A DNA stretch of 64,000 bases. Origin: Sphingosinicella microcystinivorans (GTDB lineage: Bacteria > Pseudomonadota > Alphaproteobacteria > Sphingomonadales > Sphingomonadaceae). Shown piece by piece: positions 57,425 to 64,000 of the stretch. A model generated the notes under the pieces. It was given only the letters and a program-made list of their open reading frames with translations, was not told the origin of the DNA and did not search any database. Made by a program: the position numbers and the translations under genes. The stretch's first letter is position 1. Each line of letters starts with the position of its first letter. The DNA is taken from the NCBI RefSeq assembly GCF_003634215.1, contig NZ_RBWX01000009.1, forward strand, positions 62,001 through 126,000. Reading direction: 5' to 3'.

Positions 57425-57946
57425 ATGACAGACGAACGCAAAAGCGACGAGATGGAGCTGGCAGCCGGCAAGGCTTCGCGGCGCGCACTCCTGCGGCTTG
57501 GCGCGGTGGCAGCACCCGCGGTCGTCACGCTGCGGCCCGCATGGGCGACCGGCGGCTACCACGGCGGTGGCGGCGGTGGCGGCGGCGGGGCGACGACATC
57601 GCTCGCCATGTGCCAGATCCCGATCGACAAGGTCTGCGACAAGGACGGCAAGGGCTACGACGCCTACGGTTACGACATGTCCACGGCCGACGACGAGGGC
57701 ATGGTGGCCTATGGCGGCGGCGGTTACGGCGGCGGTGGTGGCAGCGGCGGCAAGACAAAATGCTACGCCCCTCCGCCCAAGGGCTACTACTACGGTCAGG
57801 AATTGGTCGACTATCAGCAGTCCGGCCGACTGCCTGACGGTATCTATTCGACGAAGCAGTTCGACGCCCACCTCAAGTATATCAAGAACCTGAAGCCGGG
57901 TCAGAGCGGGTTTACCTGCCTCACCTCGCTCGTTCACAAGCTCTGA
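57425..57946 (+). CDS. Tat-exported glycine-rich cysteine protein, candidate substrate of the cassette
   Basis: 173 residues. Tat signal: SRRALLRLG at 18-26, with cleavage likely after AWA41. The mature part opens with a run of nine glycines (47-55) and has a second glycine-rich stretch (97-109), rich in Tyr. Four cysteines lie at 63, 71, 113 and 165. I know no exact family. The gene is 14 bases before the PqqD-like gene and presumably in one operon. It could be the protein substrate of the downstream kinase/nucleotidyltransferase set, or an exported structural protein. ATG 57425; ribosome site weak. Confidence 0.75.
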   Translation: MTDERKSDEMELAAGKASRRALLRLGAVAAPAVVTLRPAWATGGYHGGGGGGGGGATTSLAMCQIPIDKVCDKDGKGYDAYGYDMSTADDEGMVAYGGGGYGGGGGSGGKTKCYAPPPKGYYYGQELVDYQQSGRLPDGIYSTKQFDAHLKYIKNLKPGQSGFTCLTSLVHKL

Positions 57947-57960
57947 CGGGCGGCACCGAC

Positions 57961-58239
57961 ATGCGCTACCGCGCCGCGGCGCGGGATGCTTATGTCGTGC
58001 GCCCCGTCGACGACCTCACGCTCGTCTATCATCGGCCGTCTGGGATGACACACGTCGTCTCCCCGGCTGTCGTCGCCATCCTCGACCTGCTACACGAGCG
58101 AACGCTCGGCATCGGAGAGGTTTGCGAACAGCTTGCACAGCATCATGATCTCGACGGCGAAGGCGACGATATCGCCCGCGTCGTCGGCGCGCGGCTCGAC
58201 GAGATGGCCGCGATGGACATTATCGACCGCATCGCATGA
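57961..58239 (+). CDS. PqqD-family peptide chaperone (HPr-rel-A system)
   Basis: 92 residues, winged-helix PqqD-like fold used for leader-peptide recognition in ribosomal peptide maturation: the opening RDAYVVRPVDDLTLVYHRPSG, the central VVSPAVVAILDLLHE and a C-terminal LDEMAAMDIIDRIA. It matches, from memory, the NCBI family name HPr-rel-A system PqqD family peptide chaperone. The stop overlaps the kinase start (ATGA at 58236). Confidence 0.85.
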   Translation: MRYRAAARDAYVVRPVDDLTLVYHRPSGMTHVVSPAVVAILDLLHERTLGIGEVCEQLAQHHDLDGEGDDIARVVGARLDEMAAMDIIDRIA

Positions 58240-59126
58240 TTGCTGATCGCTGGCCGTCCCGGACGCTGCGGATCGGCCCGGCGTCCTTCCATCTGCGCTC
58301 GCCCTTCCGGCGCGTCATCGACGAGGTGAACGCGCTCTACCGCAACTATCCCGCTGAAACGGCAGACGGCATCTACGATTATGCCGTGAGTGCGGTCCCT
58401 TCGAGCCCGCTGCGAAGGTGGGTGAAGCCGAACCTGAGGCTCGAATGCGATTTCGAGCCCTTCGACACGCTGCCGCTGCCCGTGGACCTGGGAATGCTCG
58501 GCCTCGAAATGGGCATGAACCTGCAGATGGCGGTCGGCTACCGACGGCATGTCGTGGTTCATGCGGCATCGTCCGCAAACGGTGACAAGGCAGCGCTGCT
58601 GATCGGCGATTCGGGCGCGGGCAAGAGTACGCTGTCGGCCTTGCTGGCGTACCGCGAGGGTTGGCGCCACCTCGGCGACGAATTCGCGCTGCTCGATCTC
58701 CATGCGCCCCTGCTGCACCCCTTCCCCCGTCCGATTTCTCTCAAGAATGCTTCGATCACAGCGATGGAAGCGCGCGCACCTGCGGACCGCTTCGGGCCGG
58801 TGCTTGAAGGCACGGTGAAAGGCACGATCCGGCACCTGCTGCCGCCCGGCGCTGCAATCGACAAGATGGAAACGCCCGCCGAGATCGCGCTCGTCGTCGC
58901 TCCGCACTTCCGCGAGAATGCCGCGCCGGCGTGGCGGCCGATGACACGAACCGAAACCTACGTGCGCCTCGCCGCCTCCTCCACCAATCAGGCGCTGATG
59001 GGCGAAGCCGGGTTCGAGGCCGTTTGGCGCTGCCTCGCGCACGCGCCGGCCTTTGATATCATGTACGGATCCAGCGACGACGCGCTCGAACTTTTCGAGA
59101 CGCTGTGGCGCAAGGTGACGGCGTGA
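58236..59126 (+). CDS. HprK-related kinase A
   Basis: 296 residues from ATG 58236. P-loop G124-D-S-G-A-G-K-S-T132 preceded by ALLI, as in HPr kinase/phosphorylase, and an HLGDEFALLD segment after it. The N-terminal part lacks the classical HPrK regulatory domain. Homologous enzymes called HprK-like tailoring kinases phosphorylate lasso peptides; the substrate here is unknown. The TGA overlaps the next gene's GTG at 59123. Confidence 0.85.
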   Translation: MIADRWPSRTLRIGPASFHLRSPFRRVIDEVNALYRNYPAETADGIYDYAVSAVPSSPLRRWVKPNLRLECDFEPFDTLPLPVDLGMLGLEMGMNLQMAVGYRRHVVVHAASSANGDKAALLIGDSGAGKSTLSALLAYREGWRHLGDEFALLDLHAPLLHPFPRPISLKNASITAMEARAPADRFGPVLEGTVKGTIRHLLPPGAAIDKMETPAEIALVVAPHFRENAAPAWRPMTRTETYVRLAASSTNQALMGEAGFEAVWRCLAHAPAFDIMYGSSDDALELFETLWRKVTA

Positions 59127-60163
59127 CGCCGGCCGCGATCCTGCACCGCGCGCTCGCCGACCCTGAATCGATGCGGGCACTGTCGGCGGATGACTGGAAC
59201 GCGCTTGTCCGCGTCGGGCGCGCCGAGAGGCTGCTGGGAACGGTCGCAGAGCGTGCTGTGCCGTTGTGGGAGGCGCTGCCCGCGGGCGCTCGGACATGCC
59301 TCACCGAAGAGCGCGACATCACCCGCGGCGATCACCTCGCCGCTCAGTGGGAAATCGACCGCGCCGCGCTAGCGCTCAGGAATGTGGGCTGTCCCGTCAT
59401 CCTGATGAAGGGCTCCGCATATCTCCATGCCGGGCTGCCCGTCGCGCGGGGGCGGCGAATCGGCGATCTCGACATTCTCGTGCCGCGCGCAGCGCTCCCC
59501 GCGGTCGAAGCCGCACTGCTGGCGCATGGATGGCTTCAGGCGAAGGAAAACGCCTACGACGACCATTATTACCGTACATGGATGCACGAGCTGCCGCCGA
59601 TGGTGCACAAGGAGCGCGGCGGTGTCATCGACGTGCACCACACGATCCTGCCGCTCACCGCGCGGCTGAAGCCGGACGCCGATGCGCTCATCGAAAGCCG
59701 CGTGGCTGTGGCGGACGGCCTGTTCGTGCTCGGTCCGGCGGAGATGCTGCTGCACAGCGCCGCGCACGTCGCCTACGATGGCGAGTTCGAGGGCGGCGCG
59801 CGCAATCTCTGGGATATTCACTGCCTCGCGACCGATTTCGCGCGCACCGAAGGCTTTTGGGACGTGCTGACCGCCGCGGCCGAGCGGCACCAGCTTCGCA
59901 CGCCGCTGTCACGCGCGCTGCGGCTTGCCCGGCAGCTCTATGGAACGGAGGTACCGGACACGCTGGTTGGCGGCATGGACATCGTCGACAGGCTTGCGCT
60001 CCGCAAGCTCCATGGGCGCGATCGCTTCGGGCATCAGGGAGCAAAGCTCAGCGATCGGCTGCTCTACATCCGGGGGCACTGGCTGCGGATGCCGCCTCTG
60101 ATGCTGGCGCAGCACCTCACGCGCAAGGCGCTCAGGCGAAAAGAGCGGGCGCAACCCGTTTGA
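59123..60163 (+). CDS. Nucleotidyltransferase-family protein (NTP_transf_5 type)
   Basis: 346 residues from GTG 59123, overlapping the kinase TGA (GTGA). Nucleotidyltransferase motif RRIGDLDILVP, with two catalytic Asp, preceded by LMKGSAYLH; a helical C-terminal half with HSAAHVAYDGEF and RNLWDIHCLA. This family occurs with PqqD and HprK-like proteins in lasso-peptide and related clusters. It ends 32 bases past the stop of the convergent gph gene, so the two coding 3' ends overlap. Confidence 0.85.
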   Translation: MTPAAILHRALADPESMRALSADDWNALVRVGRAERLLGTVAERAVPLWEALPAGARTCLTEERDITRGDHLAAQWEIDRAALALRNVGCPVILMKGSAYLHAGLPVARGRRIGDLDILVPRAALPAVEAALLAHGWLQAKENAYDDHYYRTWMHELPPMVHKERGGVIDVHHTILPLTARLKPDADALIESRVAVADGLFVLGPAEMLLHSAAHVAYDGEFEGGARNLWDIHCLATDFARTEGFWDVLTAAAERHQLRTPLSRALRLARQLYGTEVPDTLVGGMDIVDRLALRKLHGRDRFGHQGAKLSDRLLYIRGHWLRMPPLMLAQHLTRKALRRKERAQPV

Positions 60164-60815
60164 GGGTCGGCATCAAAGCATCGAAATGGTCGATCATCGC
60201 GTCTGCGCCGAGGGTGTCCGGCGGTACGTCACTATAACCAAAGCTGGTCAGCACCACCGGAAGGCCTGCCGCACGCGACGCTTCCACATCGGGCCGCGAA
60301 TCGCCGACGAACGCGGCCCGCGCCGGATCACCGCCCATCCGCGCCAGCGTTTCGAGCACATGCGCCGGGTCGGGTTTCCTGACGGGCAGGCTGTCCCCAC
60401 CGAGGATCGCATCGAAACGGCTGCCCCAGCCGAGCGCATCGATAAGGTCGATCGCCAATCGCTCGGGCTTGTTGGTACAGATGGCAAGACGACCGCCCGC
60501 ATCGGAAAGCATGGCAAGCGCCGCCTCAACCCCCTCCCACGGACGGGAGCCAACGCAGACGTTGGCGCCATAGAAATCCAGGAATACCGGCACGCCAGCG
60601 TCGAGCATCGCTTCATCCCCTCCGCCCGTAAGCGCAAGGCCGCGCTCGATCGTGCGGCGCGCACCATGGCCGACCATGTGGCGCACGGCTTCGGGGTCGA
60701 CCGGCGCGCGACCGAAATGCGCCAGAACGTGGTTCATTGCCGCCGCAAGGTCGGGAGCGGTATCGACGAGCGTGCCGTCGAGATCGAAAACGATGGAAGA
60801 GCTTGTCGGATTCAT
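60132..60815 (-). CDS. gph: Phosphoglycolate phosphatase (HAD family)
   Basis: 227 residues from ATG 60815; 110 further in-frame residues upstream look like non-coding shadow. HAD motifs: FDLDGTLVDT, TNKPERL, and GDSRPDVEASRAAGLP. Cap and length fit Gph, which removes 2-phosphoglycolate from DNA repair. It is convergent with the nucleotidyltransferase gene, overlapping by 32 bases, and divergent from glmU, 85 bases away. Confidence 0.9.
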   Translation of the reverse strand: MNPTSSSIVFDLDGTLVDTAPDLAAAMNHVLAHFGRAPVDPEAVRHMVGHGARRTIERGLALTGGGDEAMLDAGVPVFLDFYGANVCVGSRPWEGVEAALAMLSDAGGRLAICTNKPERLAIDLIDALGWGSRFDAILGGDSLPVRKPDPAHVLETLARMGGDPARAAFVGDSRPDVEASRAAGLPVVLTSFGYSDVPPDTLGADAMIDHFDALMPTLKRVAPALFA

Positions 60816-60900
60816 GCAAGCCTTTTGCCCGGCGTTATGGAAATGGCAATCCCGATATGGCACAGGCACCGAAGGAATTGATTGAGTCTGTGAGATTTTC

Positions 60901-62259
60901 ATGAGCCGCCGGCCCGTCGCCGCCATCATCCTCGCCGCCGGAATGGGCACGCGGATGAAATCCGAAACGCACAAGGTGCTGCACCCCATCGGCGGGCGGC
61001 CGATGCTGCTGCACCTGATGGCAAGCGTGGACGAGATTGCGCCCGAGCGCACCGTCGTCGTCGTGGGCGCGCGGCGCGAGCAGGTGGAGGCCGCAGTCGC
61101 GGACACCGGTGCCGTCGTGGTGACACAGGAACCGCAACTCGGCACCGCCCATGCCGTGCTTCAGGCGAAGGCCGCGCTTGAGGGTTTCGACGGTGACATA
61201 CTCGTGCTGTACGGGGACGTGCCGTTCATCGAGAGCGCCACGATGCGTCTGATGCTTTCGAAGCTGAACAACGAGAAAGACACGCCAGCGGTCGTTGTCC
61301 TCGGCTTCCGCGCGACCGATCCCGGCGCTTACGGGCGCATCGACGCCGATGACGGGGTCATTCGGAAAATGGTGGAGTTCAAGGACGCTTCACCGGTTGA
61401 GCGCGCTATCGATCTCTGCAATTCCGGCCTGCTCGCCGTGCGCTCCGCAGATCTCTGGCCGCTCCTGGAACGCGTTGGCAACGACAATGCAGCGGGCGAG
61501 TACTACCTCCCGGACATCATCATGCTCGCCAAGGAGGATGACCGAACATCGCGCGTTGTCGAAACGGCCGAAGCCGAGGTGATGGGCATCAACAGCCGTG
61601 CCGAGCTTGCGGTCGCCGAAGCCCGCTTCCAGACAGACCGTCGCAACCACTTCATGAAGGAAGGCGTGACGCTGACCGATCCGGGCAGCGTGTTCTTCGC
61701 TTTTGATACCGAGATCGCGGCAGATGTGAGCATCGCACCGAATGTCGTTTTCGGCCCCGGCGTTTCCGTGGGCGCCGGCACGCGTATTCATGCCTTCTCG
61801 CATCTTGAAGGAGCCAAGGTCGGCGAAAAAGCGGAAATCGGGCCCTATGCCCGCCTCCGTCCCGGCACGGATCTCGCAAAGGGCGTCAAGATCGGCAACT
61901 TCGTCGAAACGAAGAAAGCCGTGTTCGCCGAGGGCGCGAAGGCGAACCATCTTTCCTACATCGGCGACGCCAGCGTCGGCGCGAAGGCCAACATCGGCGC
62001 GGGCACAATCACCTGCAACTATGACGGCTTCTTCAAGTACAAGACCGAGATCGGCGCGGGTGCCTTCATCGGCTCCAACAGCGCGCTCGTTGCGCCCGTG
62101 AAGATCGGCGATGGCGCCATCGTCGGCGCAGGCTCGGTGATGACGAAGGATGTGGAGGCCGATGCGCTCGCAGTCGCGCGCGGTGTTCAGGATAGCAAAC
62201 CCGGCTGGGCCGCGCGGTTCCGCGAGGCGATGACGGCTAAGAAGAAAGCGGCGAAGTAA
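60901..62259 (+). CDS. glmU: Bifunctional UDP-GlcNAc pyrophosphorylase/GlcN-1-P acetyltransferase
   Basis: 452 residues. Pyrophosphorylase start AIILAAGMGTRMKSETHKVLH with LYGDVPF, and a left-handed beta-helix C-terminus with TEIGAGAFIGSNSALVAPV and GSVMTKDVEADAL. It forms the activated sugar for peptidoglycan and LPS. Full length. Its TAA overlaps the glmS ATG (TAATG). Confidence 0.96.
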   Translation: MSRRPVAAIILAAGMGTRMKSETHKVLHPIGGRPMLLHLMASVDEIAPERTVVVVGARREQVEAAVADTGAVVVTQEPQLGTAHAVLQAKAALEGFDGDILVLYGDVPFIESATMRLMLSKLNNEKDTPAVVVLGFRATDPGAYGRIDADDGVIRKMVEFKDASPVERAIDLCNSGLLAVRSADLWPLLERVGNDNAAGEYYLPDIIMLAKEDDRTSRVVETAEAEVMGINSRAELAVAEARFQTDRRNHFMKEGVTLTDPGSVFFAFDTEIAADVSIAPNVVFGPGVSVGAGTRIHAFSHLEGAKVGEKAEIGPYARLRPGTDLAKGVKIGNFVETKKAVFAEGAKANHLSYIGDASVGAKANIGAGTITCNYDGFFKYKTEIGAGAFIGSNSALVAPVKIGDGAIVGAGSVMTKDVEADALAVARGVQDSKPGWAARFREAMTAKKKAAK

Positions 62260-64000
62260 TGTGCGGCATCATCGGAATTCTCGGTAAAGGCGACGTCACC
62301 GATCAGCTCGTGGCGGGCCTCCGCCGGCTTGAGTATCGCGGCTATGATTCGGCGGGTGTCTGCACGATCGTGGACGGGCATTTCGATCGCCGCCGCGCCG
62401 AAGGCAAGCTCGACAACCTCGCGAAGAAGCTCGCGATCGATCCCCTGCCCGGCCACATCGGCATCGCGCACACACGCTGGGCGACGCACGGTGCGCCCAC
62501 CGAAGACAACGCGCATCCGCACATCGTGGGCGACGTGACACTCGTTCACAACGGCATCATCGAGAACTTCAAGGAACTGCGCGACGAGCTTTCGGCCGAG
62601 GGTCGCAGCTTCGCGAGCCAGACCGATACGGAGGTCGTCGCCCACCTCGTTGCGCGCGAGCTTGAGCGCGGCAAGGGCCCGATCGAAGCGGTGAAGGCCG
62701 TATTGCCGCGCCTCCACGGCGCGTTCGCGCTCGCGATGATGTTCAAGGGCCACGACAATCTGCTGGTCGGCGCCCGCCTCGGCGCACCGCTCGTCGTCGG
62801 GCTCGGCGAGGGCGAGAATTATCTCGGCTCCGACGCGTTGGCGCTCGCGCCGATGACGCAGAAGATCGCCTACCTCGAGGAAGGCGACTGGGCCGTGCTC
62901 AGCCGCGAGAAGATCGAGATCTTTGACCGCGACAACAAGCCGGTAACGCGCGAAGTGACGCTTTCCGGCGTCTCCGGCGCCATGATCGACAAGGGCAACC
63001 ACCGCCATTTCATGCAGAAGGAGATCTTCGAGCAGCCGGTGGTCGTGGCGCAGACGCTACAGGCCTATCTGAAGCCGCTCGACGGCAAGGTGGCCCTCCC
63101 CATCCCCGAGTTCGACCTCGCCGAGGTAAAGCGCGTCACCATCGTCGCCTGCGGCACCAGCTACTACGCCGGTCTCGTCGCCAAATACTGGTTCGAAAAG
63201 TTCGCGCGCGTGCCGGTGGACATCGATGTCGCCTCCGAGTTCCGCTACCGCGAACCGGTTCTGGAGCCCGGCGGACTCGCGCTTTTCATCAGCCAGTCGG
63301 GCGAGACGGCGGACACGCTCGCCGCGCTCCGTCACTGCCGGGCGGAGGGCCAGAAAATCGCCGTCGTCGTCAACGTGCCGACCAGCTCGATGGCGCGCGA
63401 AGCCGACCTTCTGCTCCCCACCAACGCGGGCCCGGAGATCGGGGTTGCCTCGACGAAGGCGTTCACCTGCCAGCTGGCCGTGCTTGCCGCTTTCGCGGCC
63501 AACCTCGCACGCGCCAAAGGCAAGATGCCCGCCGACGAAGAACGCGAGATCGTGAAGCACCTCGCCGAAGCGCCCGCCGCGCTCAATGCCGCGCTAGCCC
63601 ATGATGAGGAGATCGAGAAGATGGCGCCGCTCGTCGCCGCGGCGCGCGACGTGCTCTACCTGGGGCGCGGCCCGGACTATCCGATGGCACTCGAAGGTGC
63701 ACTGAAGCTGAAGGAGATCAGCTACATCCACGCCGAAGGCTATGCAGCGGGCGAGATGAAGCACGGGCCGATCGCGCTCATCGACGACAGCGTTCCCGTC
63801 ATCGTCATCGCGCCCTCAGGCCCGCTCTTTGAAAAGACCGTCAGCAACATGCAGGAGGTTGCTGCGCGCGGCGGCCGCATCGTGCTGATTTCCGACGCAG
63901 CAGGTATCGCCAAGGCGGGAGAGGGCGCGGTCGCGACGATCGAGATGCCGGACTGCCACCCGCTCATCCAGCCGCTCGTCTACGCCGTGCCCGTGCAGCT
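62259..64000 (+). CDS. glmS: Glucosamine-6-phosphate synthase (partial, runs off the window)
   Basis: About 580 residues visible of about 607; no stop within the window. Catalytic Cys is the second residue (MCGIIGILG). Glutaminase motifs LEYRGYDSAGV, HTRWATHG, and HNGIIENF, followed by two SIS domains with CGTSYYAGL and SQSGETADTLAAL, and STKAFTCQLAV. It makes GlcN-6-P for peptidoglycan, next to glmU. ATG 62259. Confidence 0.97.
   Translation, partial: MCGIIGILGKGDVTDQLVAGLRRLEYRGYDSAGVCTIVDGHFDRRRAEGKLDNLAKKLAIDPLPGHIGIAHTRWATHGAPTEDNAHPHIVGDVTLVHNGIIENFKELRDELSAEGRSFASQTDTEVVAHLVARELERGKGPIEAVKAVLPRLHGAFALAMMFKGHDNLLVGARLGAPLVVGLGEGENYLGSDALALAPMTQKIAYLEEGDWAVLSREKIEIFDRDNKPVTREVTLSGVSGAMIDKGNHRHFMQKEIFEQPVVVAQTLQAYLKPLDGKVALPIPEFDLAEVKRVTIVACGTSYYAGLVAKYWFEKFARVPVDIDVASEFRYREPVLEPGGLALFISQSGETADTLAALRHCRAEGQKIAVVVNVPTSSMAREADLLLPTNAGPEIGVASTKAFTCQLAVLAAFAANLARAKGKMPADEEREIVKHLAEAPAALNAALAHDEEIEKMAPLVAAARDVLYLGRGPDYPMALEGALKLKEISYIHAEGYAAGEMKHGPIALIDDSVPVIVIAPSGPLFEKTVSNMQEVAARGGRIVLISDAAGIAKAGEGAVATIEMPDCHPLIQPLVYAVPVQ

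Noticed and set aside
57425-60163. Complete lasso-peptide cluster
   Set aside because: No asparagine-synthetase-like cyclase or transglutaminase-like protease is present, so only the tailoring-like trio is claimed.
62150-62262. A glmS-type ribozyme upstream of glmS
   Set aside because: The genes glmU and glmS overlap, so no leader RNA exists, and this ribozyme is typical of Gram-positive bacteria.

Overview
This window looks like a chromosomal segment from a GC-rich alphaproteobacterium, most likely order Sphingomonadales. The basis is two very large TonB-dependent receptors of the sphingomonad type, the xseA/DUF2093/purD arrangement, the sdhC-sdhD-sdhA and phoR-pstCAB-phoU-phoB orders, and small families common in that group (DUF2794, DUF6285, HPr-rel-A proteins). 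I saw no rRNA, tRNA, CRISPR array, insertion sequence or prophage. The assignment rests on gene families and context; no database search was possible.

Layout. (1) 330-1061: ubiG. (2) 1104-14396: an accessory locus that appears built for D-amino acids and peptides containing them. It holds two exported N-acyl-D-amino-acid deacylases, a DgcN-family protein, a TonB receptor, an XRE-cupin regulator, a class A-type serine hydrolase, a DSD1-type PLP enzyme and a fused serine hydrolase/VanX-type D,D-dipeptidase. Two intergenic regions share an 11-bp operator-like word. (3) 14464-17111: clpB with a sigma-32-like promoter. (4) 17108-22627: a frameshifted sulfotransferase-like gene, a 2OG-Fe(II) oxygenase, a small exported protein and a second TonB receptor. 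(5) 23045-34000: housekeeping and envelope genes (DUF2093, xseA, purD, a phosphotransferase, an SH3 protein, an exported M17 aminopeptidase, an HD-GYP protein, DUF1003, a CNNM/CorC protein, a BioH-like hydrolase, an OmpA lipoprotein). (6) 33967-38591: an MBL-fold enzyme, a methyltransferase, an Xre-RES toxin-antitoxin pair behind a strong palindrome, a 52-residue protein and an aldo/keto reductase. (7) 38585-50862: sdhA-sdhD-sdhC without sdhB, a DUF6285/phosphotransferase pair, a globin-coupled soluble chemoreceptor, dehydrogenases, oxyR, a TSUP permease, cysE, DUF2794 and an SDR. (8) 50928-57291: phoB, phoU, pstB, pstA, pstC and phoR, without pstS. (9) 57425-60163: a tightly coupled cassette of a Tat-exported glycine-rich protein, a PqqD-like protein, an HPr-kinase-like protein and a nucleotidyltransferase, resembling part of a lasso-peptide tailoring set but with no visible cyclase. 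(10) 60132-64000: gph, glmU and glmS (glmS runs off the right edge).

The two regions most worth attention are the D-amino-acid locus (1104-14396) and the PqqD/HprK-like/nucleotidyltransferase cassette (57425-60163). In the first, the gene content suggests import of a D-amino-acid-containing ligand, cleavage of D,D-peptides, deacylation and then deamination. In the second, a leader-recognition domain, a kinase and a nucleotidyltransferase sit behind an exported candidate substrate. Both functional readings are inferences from family membership and gene order.
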